A DNA stretch of 43,775 bases. Source: an uncultured Collinsella sp. GTDB taxonomy: Bacteria; Actinomycetota; Coriobacteriia; Coriobacteriales; Coriobacteriaceae. A model generated the notes under the pieces. The model made no database searches, was not told the DNA's origin, and saw only the letters and a list, made by a program, of their open reading frames with translations. This document shows positions 15,753 through 24,491 of the stretch, one piece after another (within the stretch, counting starts at the first letter, position 1; every line of letters starts with the position of its first letter). Position numbers and translations under genes: made by a program. The stretch spans positions 1 to 43,775 of the forward strand of contig CAKUFT010000012.1 in NCBI GenBank assembly GCA_934650095.1, in the 5' to 3' direction.

Positions 15753-16733
15753 ATGAAGGACATCACCATCAGCCGCAGGAGCCTTCTGGTCTCCGCCGGC
15801 CTGCTCGCGCTCGCCCCGCTCGCCGGATGCGGCGGCAACTCTGGTTCCGGCTCTGCTGCCGCCGGTTCCGACTACACCATCGGCGTTCTGCAGCTCACCG
15901 AGCACTCCGCACTCGACGCCGCCAACGATGGCTTTGTCAAGGCCATCAAGGAGAGCGGCCTTAAGGTCAAGATCGACCAGAAGAACGCCCAGAACGACCA
16001 GTCCACGTGTAAGTCCATTGCCGACAAGTTTGTGGGCGACAACGTCAACCTGATTTATGCCATCGCCACGCCCGCCGCGCAGGCTGCCGCCGGCGCCACG
16101 GCCGATATCCCCATCGTGGGCTGTGCCATCACCGACTACGCCGCCTCCGGCCTGGTCCAGGACAACGACAAGCCCGGCACCAACGTCACGGGTGCTTCCG
16201 ACCTCACCCCGGTCGCCGAGCAGCTCGAGATGATGCAGAAGGTCCTGCCCGACGTTAAAAAGGTCGGCCTGCTCTACTGCACCGCCGAGTCCAACTCCGA
16301 CGTTCAGATCAAGGCCGCCAAGAAGGAGCTCGACAAGCTGGGCCTGGAGTACACCGATTTCACCGTCTCGAGCTCCAACGAGATCCAGTCCGTCGTCGAG
16401 TCCGCCGTGGGCAAGGTCGACGCGCTCTACTCCCCCACCGACAACACCATCGCCGCAGGCGCTTCGCAGGTCGGCCAGATCTGCAAGGAGAACAAGCTCC
16501 CCTTCGTGACCGGCGAGGAGGGCATGTGCATGGCCGGCGGCCTGTTCACCCTCTCCATCAACTATGAGGATCTGGGGCACGCTGCGGGCGAGATGGCCGT
16601 TAAGATCCTGAAGGGCGAAGCCAAGCCCGAGGATATGGCTATCGTGCACCTCTCGAGCAAGGACCTGGTCGTCGTCAAGAACGACGAGATGGCCGAGGCC
16701 CTGGGTATCGACCTTTCCGCTCTGGACGAGTAG
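15753..16733 (+). CDS. ABC importer substrate-binding lipoprotein (TrpX-like)
   Basis: A 326-residue secreted lipoprotein. The signal peptide has SRRSLL followed by a hydrophobic core and the lipobox LAGC, with lipidated Cys26 and a Ser/Gly linker. The rest is a type-1 periplasmic-binding fold of the ABC_sub_bind family (YTIGVLQLTEHSALDAANDG, PIVGCAITDYAASG, VKKVGLLYC, VDALYSPTDNT). With the next two genes it makes a complete importer of the TrpXYZ kind, for which tryptophan or another aromatic compound is the usual proposal. The start at 15753 has GGGGGT upstream. Confidence 0.88.
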   Translation: MKDITISRRSLLVSAGLLALAPLAGCGGNSGSGSAAAGSDYTIGVLQLTEHSALDAANDGFVKAIKESGLKVKIDQKNAQNDQSTCKSIADKFVGDNVNLIYAIATPAAQAAAGATADIPIVGCAITDYAASGLVQDNDKPGTNVTGASDLTPVAEQLEMMQKVLPDVKKVGLLYCTAESNSDVQIKAAKKELDKLGLEYTDFTVSSSNEIQSVVESAVGKVDALYSPTDNTIAAGASQVGQICKENKLPFVTGEEGMCMAGGLFTLSINYEDLGHAAGEMAVKILKGEAKPEDMAIVHLSSKDLVVVKNDEMAEALGIDLSALDE

Positions 16734-16803
16734 CGCCATGCGCGGTAACGCGTCTAGGGCCCGCACGCGCGCCACAGCCGCGTTATTCAATATCTGAGTC
16801 CTT

Positions 16804-16840
16804 GGGGCGAACGCTAAAGACCGGCGTTCGCCCTGCTTGT
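16804..16840 (+). terminator. Hairpin between binding protein and permease genes
   Basis: GGGGCGAACGC pairs with GCGTTCGCCC and is followed by TGCTTGTTT. It probably reduces read-through so that the binding protein is made in excess over the membrane components. Confidence 0.65.
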
Positions 16841-16937
16841 TTCGGATGAGACAAAACATCCGTCCGCAGCTCTTTTATGCATTGGTACCGCTATTATGGA
16901 AAATCACGTGTCCACCCTATCCTAGGAGGTATGAAGC

Positions 16938-17861
16938 ATGCTCATTGCATTGCAGGGCGCCGTTTCGCAGGGCGTCCTCTGGGGCATTATGGTGCTTGGC
17001 GTGTTTATCACGTTCCGCCTGCTCGACATCCCCGATATGACCTGCGACGGCAGCTTTGCCCTCGGCGGCTGTGTCTGCGCCGTGCTCATCGTCAACAATA
17101 ACGTCGATCCCTTGCTCGCCGTGCTGGCCGGCATGTGCGCCGGCGCCATCGCGGGCGCCGTCACGGGCATCTTGACCACCGTCTTTGAGATTCCCGCAAT
17201 CCTCGCCGGAATCCTTACGCAGATCAGTCTGTGGTCCATCAACCTGCGCATCATGGGCAAGTCCAACACGCCCATCCTTGCCAAGGGCACTATCTTCTCA
17301 TCCGTCAGCAACATGACGGGCCTGCCGCAGTCCACTGTTGCCATTATCCTAGGCATTGTGCTGGCCGTGGCCATCGTCGCCATCCTGTACTGGTTCTTTG
17401 GCACCGAGATCGGCTCGGCGCTGCGTGCCACCGGCAACAACGAGTACATGATCCGCGCCCTGGGCGTTAACACCAACACTACCAAAATGATCGCCCTCGT
17501 GCTCTCCAACGCCCTCATTGGCCTTTCGGGTGCGCTCATCTGCCAGAGCCAGAAGTATGCCGACATTGGCATGGGCACCGGCGCCATCGTTATCGGTCTT
17601 GCCGCCATCGTCATCGGCGAGGTGCTCGGTCGCCTGCTGCCCGGCGGCCTCACGCAGTTTAGCGTCCGTCTTGCTTCCGCCGTCTTTGGCTCCGTGGTGT
17701 ACTTCCTTATCCGCGCCATCGTGCTGCAGCTGGGCATGGACGCCAACGACATGAAGCTACTCTCCGCCGTGATCGTTGCCGTGGCCCTGTGCGTGCCCGT
17801 GGTTTGGGAGCGCTATAAGCTCCGCAGCTCCTACACGAAGGGAGATGAGGCAGATGCTTAA
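16938..17861 (+). CDS. ABC importer permease (TrpY-like, BPD_transp_2 type)
   Basis: A 307-residue integral membrane protein with about 8-9 hydrophobic segments. VFITFRLLDIPDMTCDGSF at the N-terminus and GTEIGSALRATGNNEYMIRALGVN (the coupling-helix loop that contacts the ATPase) match the branched-chain amino-acid/TrpY type permease family. CTAGGAGG lies 8 bases before the start codon. The 3' end overlaps the ATPase gene by 8 bp, which suggests translational coupling. Confidence 0.88.
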   Translation: MLIALQGAVSQGVLWGIMVLGVFITFRLLDIPDMTCDGSFALGGCVCAVLIVNNNVDPLLAVLAGMCAGAIAGAVTGILTTVFEIPAILAGILTQISLWSINLRIMGKSNTPILAKGTIFSSVSNMTGLPQSTVAIILGIVLAVAIVAILYWFFGTEIGSALRATGNNEYMIRALGVNTNTTKMIALVLSNALIGLSGALICQSQKYADIGMGTGAIVIGLAAIVIGEVLGRLLPGGLTQFSVRLASAVFGSVVYFLIRAIVLQLGMDANDMKLLSAVIVAVALCVPVVWERYKLRSSYTKGDEADA

Positions 17862-18648
17862 GCTCTCGCACGTCAAGAAGACCTTTAACAAGGGCACCGT
17901 CACCGAGAAGCGCGCGCTCACCGGCGTCGACCTTACCCTCAACGATGGCGACTTTGTAACTGTGATCGGCGGCAACGGCGCCGGCAAGTCCACGCTGCTC
18001 AATATGATCGCCGGCGTGTATCCGCTCGATTCGGGTGTTATTGAGCTCGATGGCACCGACATCTCGCGTCTGAGCGAGTCACAGCGCGCCAAGTACCTGG
18101 GCCGTGTGTTCCAGGACCCCATGCGCGGCACCGCTGCCGACATGCAAATTGCCGAAAACCTGGCCCTCGCCAAGCGCCGCGGCCAGCGTCGCGGTCTTTC
18201 GTGGGGCGTCACCAAGGCCGAAAAGGACGAGTACGTTGAACTGCTCAAGCGTCTGGACCTTGGTCTGGACACGCGCCTCAACGCCAAGGTCGGCCTGCTC
18301 TCGGGCGGCCAGCGCCAGGCACTCACCCTGCTGATGGCCACGCTCACCAAGCCGCGTCTGCTGCTGCTCGACGAGCACACGGCGGCCCTCGACCCCAAGA
18401 CGGCCTCTAAGGTGCTCAACCTGACCGAGGAGATCGTCGACGAGAACCGCCTGACCACGCTCATGGTCACGCACAACATGAACGACGCCATCCGTCTGGG
18501 CAACCGTCTGATCATGATGCACGAGGGCCATGTGATCTACGACGTGGCGGGCGACGAGAAGAAGTCGCTCACCGTGGCCGACTTGCTGCAGAAGTTCGAG
18601 GAGGTCTCGGGCGGCGAGCTCGCCAACGACCGCATGCTACTAAGCTAA
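17854..18648 (+). CDS. ABC importer ATP-binding protein (TrpZ-like)
   Basis: A 264-residue ATPase that powers the importer. Walker A GGNGAGKST (39-47), a Q-loop at VFQDP, signature LSGGQRQ, Walker B LLLLDEHTAALD and H-loop VTHN are all intact. I use the ATG at 17854, which overlaps the permease stop and has GGAGATGAGG before it, over an upstream ATG at 17776 that lies inside the permease. It is the last gene of the operon and is followed by a GGGGACAGGCACC-type terminator. Confidence 0.93.
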   Translation: MLKLSHVKKTFNKGTVTEKRALTGVDLTLNDGDFVTVIGGNGAGKSTLLNMIAGVYPLDSGVIELDGTDISRLSESQRAKYLGRVFQDPMRGTAADMQIAENLALAKRRGQRRGLSWGVTKAEKDEYVELLKRLDLGLDTRLNAKVGLLSGGQRQALTLLMATLTKPRLLLLDEHTAALDPKTASKVLNLTEEIVDENRLTTLMVTHNMNDAIRLGNRLIMMHEGHVIYDVAGDEKKSLTVADLLQKFEEVSGGELANDRMLLS

Positions 18649-18660
18649 CGACTTAGAAAA

Positions 18661-18700
18661 CCACCACAAAGGGGACAGGCACCTTTGTGGTGGTTTTTGT
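18661..18700 (+). terminator. Terminator built from a GGGGACAGGCACC palindrome
   Basis: CCACCACAAAGG pairs with CCTTTGTGGTGG around GGACAGGCA and is followed by TTTTTG. The same loop recurs at 21647-21684. Confidence 0.85.
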
Positions 18701-18720
18701 TAAGGACTAAGGAGACTGCC

Positions 18721-20751
18721 ATGAGAAGATTCGTCCCCCGCCTTGCGTTAACCGCCGCGCTGCTTGCCGGCGTGCTCACTGGCGTACCCAGCCTCGCCCT
18801 TGCGAGCGATCTGTCCCAGGCGATCAACGGCACCGTGACCGTCATGCACACCAACGACATCCACGGCAGCTACAAGTACAGCTACAACGCAAGCAAGGGC
18901 ACCGGCACCGTCGGCTTTGACGGACTGGCGGTTCTCTATAGCGCCCAGGGCAACGCCCCCGATCTTTTGCTCGATGCGGGTGATACCTTCCACGGACAGT
19001 CCTTCGCCACCATGAGCGAGGGCAAGAGCATCGCCGAGCTCATGGACACCTTCTACGCCGATGGCTACGACGCGACCACGCCAGGCAACCACGACTGGAG
19101 CTATGGCGCGGACAAGCTTCGCACCATGACCGGCTCCAGCACCACCAGCACACCCTTCGCCATGCTTTGCGCGAATGCAACGTCTGCCAACGGCATATGG
19201 AAATCAAGCTACATCAAGGCGCTCAACCGCACCTGGGAGGACAGTGAAAGTCACTCAACGTTCGCCTACCAGATCAAGGTCGGCATCGTCGGAGCCATGG
19301 ATGAGTCGCTAGGCTCCTCGCTGCGCGCGGACCTGGTCGCGGACACCAGCTTCTCGAGTGCCGCGAACGCCATCAATGCCGAGGCAGAGCAGCTGCGCAA
19401 GGAGGGCTGCGATGTTGTTGTGTGTATCGCGCACACGCTCGACGCCAAGACCTTTGCCACGCGGCTCCGTGGCGTCGATGCCCTTATCGCAGGCCACGAG
19501 CACATCAACCTTAACGAGAAGGTGACGGGAGCCGACGGCAAGACAATCCACGTTGTCGAGGCGGGCAGCGCCTTTGCCGAAGTGGGACTGCTTTCCGTCC
19601 CCTACGAGTACGACACCAAGGGCACCGAAAGCACCGACGATGACACGGTGGCGGTATACGCAGACAAAGGCGACGAGAAGCTCTATACCGCCAAGGATGT
19701 AAACGTTCTTTTGACCGATCCCAACAAGGGCTCCACCTATCAGAGCATCCTTGATGAGGTCCACGACAACAAGATCAAGCCGCTCGACGATGCCTTTAGC
19801 GCCGCATCGAGCGAGGTGCTCGGCACGAGCTCTACCAATTATTTCTACGGCGAGAACGCATCTGGCACGCACGGCTGGGAGATGGTGCGCACCACCGATT
19901 TCCGCCCCAGCAAGGAGGGCGACACCACCAAGGCCCAGACCATCGGACATGTGATCTGCGGCTCCTATCTCGACCTGACGGGCGCGGACCTTGCCATCGA
20001 GAACGCGGGCGGCATCCGCGGCGGCATCGCTGCGGGCGATGTGACCGCCGGCAACGTCATCGCTATCTCGCCCTACGGCAACACCGTGGAGACCTGGACC
20101 ATGACCGGTGCGGACTTCCTGGCAGCGCTCGAGCACTCGCTGCAGATCAGCGACGAGTGCAATCACAGCTACGAGCTTCAGCAAGCCTACGTAGCGGCCG
20201 GCCACACCGAGCAGGAGGCGCAAGACATGTACAAGTGGCGCGACGACTCCGGCAGCGTCCTTTCCTTCGGCGGAATCAACGTGACAATCGATTGGACGCA
20301 GCCCGAAGGCAAGCGCATCGTGAGCGCCACGCTCACCAAGGATGGCAGCACGCTCGACCCCGCCAAGACCTACACCGTCGCCACCAACAACTACATCATC
20401 ACCAACACGACCGACTTCCCCACCTTCGCAAACGCCACCAAGCACACCGAGTGGGGTACCTGCGAGTCAGCGCTAAGGGCGCTAATTGGGCAGAACGGCT
20501 GGGAGAGCAAGATGGCCTCGCTCGCGGGCACCATCAGCTTTGGCTCCGCTGCCGTGGACCCCACGCCCACACCGGCCCCGACGCCTGAACCCTCGCCTAA
20601 GACGGACGCGACGACCACGAAGGTCATCACCAAGAAGACGACCGGCAAGCTCGCCGCAACGGGAGACCGCACGCTAGCCGTGATCGGCGCATGCCTCATC
20701 GGCGGCATCGTCATCATCATTCTCGGCATTATCTGGAAGCGTCGACGCTAA
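18721..20751 (+). CDS. Cell-wall anchored 5'-nucleotidase / cyclic phosphodiesterase
   Basis: A 676-residue exported nucleotide hydrolase that would release nucleosides and phosphate outside the cell. The signal peptide ends near ALAS (residue 29). The metallophosphoesterase domain has HTNDIHG (Asp46, His48), DAGDTFHG, GNHDWSYG, IAHT and AGHEH. The C-terminal nucleotidase domain has NAGGIRGGIAAGDVTAGNV and SPYGNTVE. Then come a Pro/Thr-rich stretch and KLAATGD, a membrane helix and KRRR, a sortase signal of the LAxTG type. The start at 18721 has AAGGAG upstream. It stands alone between terminators. Confidence 0.9.
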   Translation: MRRFVPRLALTAALLAGVLTGVPSLALASDLSQAINGTVTVMHTNDIHGSYKYSYNASKGTGTVGFDGLAVLYSAQGNAPDLLLDAGDTFHGQSFATMSEGKSIAELMDTFYADGYDATTPGNHDWSYGADKLRTMTGSSTTSTPFAMLCANATSANGIWKSSYIKALNRTWEDSESHSTFAYQIKVGIVGAMDESLGSSLRADLVADTSFSSAANAINAEAEQLRKEGCDVVVCIAHTLDAKTFATRLRGVDALIAGHEHINLNEKVTGADGKTIHVVEAGSAFAEVGLLSVPYEYDTKGTESTDDDTVAVYADKGDEKLYTAKDVNVLLTDPNKGSTYQSILDEVHDNKIKPLDDAFSAASSEVLGTSSTNYFYGENASGTHGWEMVRTTDFRPSKEGDTTKAQTIGHVICGSYLDLTGADLAIENAGGIRGGIAAGDVTAGNVIAISPYGNTVETWTMTGADFLAALEHSLQISDECNHSYELQQAYVAAGHTEQEAQDMYKWRDDSGSVLSFGGINVTIDWTQPEGKRIVSATLTKDGSTLDPAKTYTVATNNYIITNTTDFPTFANATKHTEWGTCESALRALIGQNGWESKMASLAGTISFGSAAVDPTPTPAPTPEPSPKTDATTTKVITKKTTGKLAATGDRTLAVIGACLIGGIVIIILGIIWKRRR

Positions 20752-20803
20752 GCTACACCGCCGGGCCTTGCAGCCCCGCCGCGTAAACCTTATATCGAGC
20801 ACA

Positions 20804-20837
20804 GAAGCCCGTCCGAATTTGATCGGACGGGCTTCTT
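20804..20837 (+). terminator. Terminator of the 5'-nucleotidase gene
   Basis: GAAGCCCGTCCGA pairs perfectly with TCGGACGGGCTTC, followed by a short TTGG tail. The structure is strong, the T-run weak. Confidence 0.7.
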
Positions 20838-20879
20838 GGTGGGTATCATGGTTGGATGATCATGAGGAGGTTTCCCTAC

Positions 20880-21647
20880 ATGGAATTGTTTGAGCCAATT
20901 CTTCATTTCTTTGCACAACGATGGGTCCACAACATCATCTGGGCCGGTATCTTGGCCATCGGCACCGCCGTTGCCGCCAAAATCGCGTCCAAGACCCTGC
21001 ACCACCTGCTTAACCGCGATGATAACCCGCTCCCAGCATCGAGCATCTTCATCAACATCGCGCGCGCCGTCATCTGGATGATCGGCGGCAGCTTTATCCT
21101 CGACAACTGTTTTGGCATTAATGCAAACGCCCTCGTCGCCGCTCTTGGCGTCGGCGGCATCGCCATCTCGCTCGGCTTTCAGGACACGCTGTCGAACCTT
21201 ATCGGCGGTATGCAGGTGACCTTTATGGGCATTATCAAACCCGGCGACAATATCGAGGTCGGCGGCGTGTCGGGCGTGGTCCAAGATATCACCTGGCGCC
21301 ACACGACCATCGAGGACGCCTGCGGGCAGACCATCATTGTGCCCAACTCCAACATCTCCAAGAACACGCTCGTACATCTGATGCCCTTTGGGCGCGTGGC
21401 CGTGCCCGTTGCCGTAAAGGACACGTCTAAGTGGGCTTCCCTTGACGCGCTGGCAGACGAGCTCACGAGCGCAACCAAAACGGCCGTCTCGCCCATCTCT
21501 GGCTTTGACAAGGAGCCGTACGTGCTCTTTAGCGAGATCGGCGACTTTGGCATCAAGGGAAAAATCATCTTTATCGTCAGCGACGATAGCACCACTTTTA
21601 CGGCAGCCGACGCCTGCATTCGTGCCATCGCCCCCATCATCGCCTAA
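20880..21647 (+). CDS. Small-conductance mechanosensitive channel (MscS family)
   Basis: A 255-residue membrane channel that opens under membrane tension to release solutes. There are three membrane helices; the third, pore-lining one is ALGVGGIAISLGFQDTLSNLIGG, with the Gly/Ala pattern of MscS. The beta domain follows (IKPGDNIEVGGVSGVVQDITWRHTTI, then VPNSNISKNT). It is slightly shorter than E. coli MscS because the first helix region is brief. AGGAGG lies nine bases before the chosen ATG. Monocistronic. Confidence 0.92.
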   Translation: MELFEPILHFFAQRWVHNIIWAGILAIGTAVAAKIASKTLHHLLNRDDNPLPASSIFINIARAVIWMIGGSFILDNCFGINANALVAALGVGGIAISLGFQDTLSNLIGGMQVTFMGIIKPGDNIEVGGVSGVVQDITWRHTTIEDACGQTIIVPNSNISKNTLVHLMPFGRVAVPVAVKDTSKWASLDALADELTSATKTAVSPISGFDKEPYVLFSEIGDFGIKGKIIFIVSDDSTTFTAADACIRAIAPIIA

Positions 21648-21684
21648 ACCACCATAAAGGGGACAGGCACCTTTGTGGTGGTTT
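21647..21684 (+). terminator. Terminator with GGGGACAGGCACC loop, copy 2
   Basis: AAACCACCATAAAGG pairs with CCTTTGTGGTGGTTT, one mismatch, around GGACAGGCA. It starts at the mscS stop codon. Confidence 0.8.
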
Positions 21685-21740
21685 CGCATCGTGGTACCAT
21701 GGTTCATATCGTTGTTTAAACGACTAAGGGAGTAGACACC

Positions 21741-23657
21741 ATGGAAGAGGCCTATCGTCAAGCACGCAAGCGCGGCGAGCAGGGACGCCGTCGCGCCATC
21801 AGCCAAAGCGAGCACCCGTACCTCACGGACCTCGACAGCTTGGTTGCCCAGCTCCCCTTAGGTCAGCGAGAGAGCGTCGGCCTGCGGGATATTCCGCTCG
21901 AAATGGTCGTCGGCACGGTTACCAAGGGCCGTCAGTCTGCCTTTTCGTGCAACTTTATGCCCCTGCTGCCGTTTAACACCGAGTTTGCCCGCAAGTGGTC
22001 CAACCTCTACGACATCCAGGTGACCGAGGGCTATCGCGACCCCATCATCGTCACCGAGTTCATGCATCGGTTTTACGTCCAAGAGGGCAACAAGCGCGTC
22101 AGTGTCCTCAAATTCCTGGACGCCCCGACGGTTTCGGCCAAGGTCACCCGCCTCTATCCCGGAAAATGGGATTCAGTCGAAAGCCGCCTCTATGGCGAGT
22201 TCTGCGCGTTTTGGCGCGTCTGCCCCCTATACGAGATCAAGTTCTCGCGTGAGGGAAGCTACGAAACGCTCGCCAAGATGCTCGGTCAGAACCTTATCGA
22301 AAAATGGCCGCAGAAAAAGGTCGACTACCTGCGCCATACCTTCCTGCTCTTTAAGCGCGCCTACCTGCGCGCCGGCGGCGACCATCTGGACATTACGCCC
22401 GCCGACGCCATGCTCGTCTACCTCAACGTGTACAACCAGGACCGTCTGCTGGATACGCCGACGGACATCGTCGTAAACCGCCTGTGCAAGATTTGGCGCG
22501 AGCTGGTCATTGCCGGCAAAAGTGATGAGGAGAAGGTCGATCTTGTCGAGGCACCGAGTGTCGATGAGGAAGAGGCGCCCGCCAAGTCCACCTCCGGCGT
22601 GCTCAACTTCTTTATGGGCAAGACCGTCTACTCGGCGGCCAACCCCCTGCGCATCGCCTTTATCCATGAGTTCCCTTGTGCGACATCGAGCTGGGACAGC
22701 CTGCACGACCAAGGGCGTCAGTATCTCGATGAGCACTTTGGCGGTATCGTGCGCACCGAGGCGTTCGAGGACTGTCACAATCCGGACGTGTTCTACGCTG
22801 CCGTGGAAACGGCTGTCAAACATGGAGCTAACGTCATCTTCTCGACCTCGCACCGCCTGATGGAATATACGCTCAGGGCTGCCGTTGAGTATCCCCAGAT
22901 TCGGTTCCTTAACTGCTCTATCGGCCTTCCCCACCAAAGCGTCCGTTCGTACTTTGGCAAGATGTACGAGGCCAAGTTCCTCCTGGGCGCCCTTGCCGCC
23001 AGCATGGCGGACAACCACCGTATCGGCTACCACGCGTCGGTCTTCGCCTCGGGCGCACTTAGCGAGATCAACGCCTTTGCCATCGGCGCCTCGCTGCTCG
23101 ACCCCCGCGCGCAAATTATCCTGACCTGGGGCGATGTGCCCGCCGGAGGCCTTGCCGAGGCCATGTGCCGCGAAGGCGTGAGCGTCATGACCGGCGCTGA
23201 CATGTCAAAGTCGCTCGTAGACCCTACGGCCTACGGACTCCACCGCCTGGTCGATGGCAAGGTCGTCGGCATCGCCATGCCAGTCTGGAACTGGGGCCGA
23301 TACTACGAGCTTATCGTGCGAAGCCTGCTGCATGGCACCTGGGATGAGACCAGTGACGACAGCCAGGTTCGCGCCGTCAACTACTGGTATGGCATGAGCT
23401 CGGGCGTCATCGACATTCGCTACGCTCCGGGCCTGCCCTATCAGACGCGCAAACTGGTGCAGCTGCTCCGCAATGGCATCGTCGAGGGCTCCATCAATCC
23501 CTTTGGCGGCGAGCTTCATAGCCAAGACGGCGTGGTGCAGATCGAGGGCTTTCCCCCACTGCCGAGCGCGCAGATTGTCGAGATGAATTGGCTGGCGGAC
23601 AACGTGGTAGGCACCATTCCGCAGCTCGACGATGAGCCGGGAGTTACCGCCCTATGA
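21741..23657 (+). CDS. ParB-like / BMP-domain fusion protein
   Basis: A 638-residue protein with no signal peptide or membrane segment, so cytoplasmic. Residues about 46-140 resemble a ParB/sulfiredoxin-like domain: VGLRDIPLEMVVGT, RDPIIVTE, and FYVQEGNKRVSVLKFL at the position of the nucleotide-binding ExxR loop. A helical part and an acidic linker (about 255-290) follow. Residues from about 297 on are a BMP/PnrA-type nucleoside-binding fold (PLRIAFIHEF, GANVIFSTSHRLMEY, RIGYHASVFASGALSEINAF). BMP proteins are normally exported lipoproteins; here the fold is intracellular, as in the regulator Med. GGGAG precedes the start. The end overlaps the phosphoesterase gene. Function unknown. Confidence 0.75.
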   Translation: MEEAYRQARKRGEQGRRRAISQSEHPYLTDLDSLVAQLPLGQRESVGLRDIPLEMVVGTVTKGRQSAFSCNFMPLLPFNTEFARKWSNLYDIQVTEGYRDPIIVTEFMHRFYVQEGNKRVSVLKFLDAPTVSAKVTRLYPGKWDSVESRLYGEFCAFWRVCPLYEIKFSREGSYETLAKMLGQNLIEKWPQKKVDYLRHTFLLFKRAYLRAGGDHLDITPADAMLVYLNVYNQDRLLDTPTDIVVNRLCKIWRELVIAGKSDEEKVDLVEAPSVDEEEAPAKSTSGVLNFFMGKTVYSAANPLRIAFIHEFPCATSSWDSLHDQGRQYLDEHFGGIVRTEAFEDCHNPDVFYAAVETAVKHGANVIFSTSHRLMEYTLRAAVEYPQIRFLNCSIGLPHQSVRSYFGKMYEAKFLLGALAASMADNHRIGYHASVFASGALSEINAFAIGASLLDPRAQIILTWGDVPAGGLAEAMCREGVSVMTGADMSKSLVDPTAYGLHRLVDGKVVGIAMPVWNWGRYYELIVRSLLHGTWDETSDDSQVRAVNYWYGMSSGVIDIRYAPGLPYQTRKLVQLLRNGIVEGSINPFGGELHSQDGVVQIEGFPPLPSAQIVEMNWLADNVVGTIPQLDDEPGVTAL

Positions 23658-24364
23658 AGATCCTTGCCATAGCAGATACCGAAGAACGATGCCTTTGGGA
23701 GTGCTTTCGCAAGGAGCGCTTTGAGGGTGTCGACCTGATTCTGTCTGCCGGCGATCTGGACCCGGACTATCTTGAGTTTTTGGTCACCGTCATCAACAAA
23801 CCGCTCATCTACGTTCGCGGCAACCACGACGACCGCTACGCACGTCATGCACCGGGCGGATGTATCTGCGTGGAAGACAGCGTGTACACGTACCGAGGGA
23901 TTCGCATTGCGGGCCTTGGCGGGTCCATGCGCTATCGCGACGGCGCCAACATGTACACCGAACGCGAGATGTCCAAGCGCATGCGTAAGCTGTCGCGTAA
24001 GGTTAGGATGGTCGGCGGGTGCGACATTCTGCTTACCCATGCACCCGCCGCCGGTATGGGTGATCTGGATGATCTACCGCATCGAGGGTTTGAGTGCTTT
24101 AACACAGCGCTTGAGTCCTGGGGGGCCGACTACATGGTGCATGGGCATGTACACCAAAGCTACGGTTACGATTTTCAGCGCGAGCGGCAGCATGTGTGTG
24201 GAACGACGATCATCAACGCCTGCGGCTATACGCAGTTTGAGCTCGACCAGACGCGCTACCCCATCCGCGGATGGCAGGCAGCCTGGCTCAACTCGCAAAC
24301 CATGCGCCGCGAGCTCAAGCGCCACGAGGCCATCGAGTCCTCTACCGCCAGAACACCCTGGTAA
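23654..24364 (+). CDS. Calcineurin-like metallophosphoesterase
   Basis: A 236-residue soluble phosphoesterase. The metal-site motifs are AGDLD (Asp34), GNHDD (Asn57, His58), LLTHAP and HGHVHQS. The first motif, usually DxH, reads ADTEE, so Asp8 is kept but the His is Glu10. The ATG overlaps the stop of the preceding gene by four bases (ATGA), showing translational coupling, so the two products probably work together. A very strong palindromic terminator follows. Substrate unknown; YfcE-like phosphodiesterases are the nearest recognisable group. Confidence 0.82.
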   Translation: MKILAIADTEERCLWECFRKERFEGVDLILSAGDLDPDYLEFLVTVINKPLIYVRGNHDDRYARHAPGGCICVEDSVYTYRGIRIAGLGGSMRYRDGANMYTEREMSKRMRKLSRKVRMVGGCDILLTHAPAAGMGDLDDLPHRGFECFNTALESWGADYMVHGHVHQSYGYDFQRERQHVCGTTIINACGYTQFELDQTRYPIRGWQAAWLNSQTMRRELKRHEAIESSTARTPW

Positions 24365-24406
24365 CCACCTCAAAGGGGACACTGTCCCCTTTGAGGTGGT
24401 TTTACC
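24363..24406 (+). terminator. Perfect 18-bp palindromic terminator
   Basis: Arms 24363-24380 and 24384-24401 are fully complementary (AACCACCTCAAAGGGGAC) with a 3-base loop and TTT after. It is related to the GGGGACAGGCACC terminators upstream but symmetrical. Confidence 0.88.
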
Positions 24407-24416
24407 CCGAGATAGC

Positions 24417-24456
24417 AAGAAACCCGGTCCTGCACGAGGCAGAACCGGGTTTCTTT
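24417..24456. terminator. Bidirectional terminator between phosphoesterase and rplA
   Basis: AGAAACCCGGT pairs with ACCGGGTTTCT around a CCTGC...GCAG inner stem, flanked by T-rich ends on both strands. It ends the rplK-rplA transcript 36 bases after the rplA stop. Confidence 0.8.
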
Positions 24457-24491
24457 AGCAATGCTTGCTTTGCTCAGGCAGTAACTAAAAG

